15,823 bases of DNA. Origin: UBA4292 sp002395865 (GTDB lineage Bacteria > Bacillota > Clostridia > Lachnospirales > Lachnospiraceae). Shown in pieces: positions 15,624 through 15,823 of the stretch; position 1 is the first letter of the stretch; every line of letters begins with the position of its first letter. Below the pieces are notes generated by a model that saw only the letters and a program-made list of their open reading frames with translations, was not told the origin of the DNA and made no database searches. Location of the stretch: NCBI GenBank assembly GCA_946533395.1, contig CAMNBU010000044.1:1-15823 (forward strand), in the 5' to 3' direction. The position numbers and the translations under genes are program-made.

Positions 15624-15695
15624 TAGCCAATAGGGGAATCGAACCCCTGTTTCCGCCGTGAGAGGGCGGCGTCTTAACCGCTTGACCAATTGGCC
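15624..15695 (-). tRNA. tRNA-Glu (anticodon CTC), first copy
   Basis: A 72-base cloverleaf: acceptor GGCCAAT with ATTGGCT (a G-U pair at 1-72), D stem GTC/GAC, anticodon stem CCGCC/GGCGG with loop CTCTCAC, and T arm AGGGG-TTCGATT-CCCCT. The loop gives anticodon CTC, which reads GAG. The 3' CCA is not encoded: the discriminator A is followed by TTG. The base identity fits tRNA-Glu. Confidence 0.95.
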
Positions 15696-15751
15696 GTATG
15701 TAACCGACGATGTCGGGATATAGTCTGCAAATAACTGTGCATAACAGTAAA
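15696..15751 (-). other. Spacer between the two tRNA-Glu copies
   Basis: 56 bases with two small inverted repeats: CCGAC-ATC-GTCGG and ACTGT-TATGC-ACAGT. No promoter of good quality and no U-run were seen, so the two tRNAs are probably cut from one precursor. Confidence 0.4.
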
Positions 15752-15823
15752 TAGCCAATAGGGGAATCGAACCCCTGTTTCCGCCGTGAGAGGGCGGCGT
15801 CTTAACCGCTTGACCAATTGGCC
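15752..15823 (-). tRNA. tRNA-Glu (anticodon CTC), second copy, ending exactly at the window edge
   Basis: This copy is identical to the first over all 72 bases, with the same CTC anticodon and no encoded CCA. Its 5' base is the last base of the window, so upstream promoter and possible further tRNAs are out of sight. The two copies form a 72-base direct repeat. Confidence 0.93.

Noticed and set aside
15571..15630. A 20-residue N-terminal extension of UppP starting at TTG 15630
   Set aside because: It would begin inside the tRNA-Glu gene and cross a hairpin; ATG 15570 has its own AGGTGA site and matches the usual length.
15624..15823. Repeated units suggestive of a CRISPR-like array
   Set aside because: There are only two repeats and each folds as a tRNA-Glu cloverleaf.

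Overview
The window looks like a chromosomal segment of a Clostridia bacterium, most likely a Lachnospiraceae-type gut or rumen anaerobe. That is an inference from protein style: strong AGGAGG-type ribosome binding sites, a glycan-uptake operon of the Firmicutes type with a YesL-like protein, E. coli-like pyrB plus pyrI as found in many Clostridia, a BmrCD-type exporter, and roughly 50% GC. No species can be named from the sequence alone. No gap between genes exceeds about 275 bases.

Bases 1-5931, minus strand: a mannan-use operon read right to left. It has a good sigma-A promoter (5903-5931) with A-rich DNA and an 18-bp inverted repeat upstream. The genes are a GH26 lipoprotein with a CBM35-like domain, a YesL/DUF624 membrane protein, a 996-residue solute-binding protein with two carbohydrate-binding-like domains, and the start of an ABC sugar permease cut by the window edge. 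The scheme implied is surface cleavage of beta-mannan, capture of the oligosaccharides, then ABC import. The enzyme carries a lipobox; the binding protein does not.

Bases 6063-9713, minus strand: two half-size ABC exporter genes one base apart, ending in an intrinsic terminator. Their motifs predict a heterodimer with one working and one degenerate ATP site.

Bases 9747-11340, plus strand: an AraC-family regulator, divergent from the exporter pair, then a small nitroreductase with its own promoter.

Bases 11350-12784, plus strand: pyrB and pyrI, encoding the catalytic and regulatory chains of aspartate transcarbamoylase. An 11-bp hairpin precedes pyrB and a 9-bp hairpin follows pyrI.

Bases 12825-15823, minus strand: a charged, soluble 582-residue protein of unknown function; uppP (undecaprenyl-diphosphatase) with a strong terminator; and two identical tRNA-Glu(CTC) genes, the second ending exactly at the window edge.

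Several starts were moved to an ATG with a proper ribosome binding site: araC 9846, pyrB 11392, pyrI 12332, the 582-residue protein 14573 and uppP 15570. No mobile element, CRISPR array or clear phage gene was seen. The least explained items are the unlipidated carbohydrate-binding solute-binding protein with its helical insert, and the 582-residue orphan.
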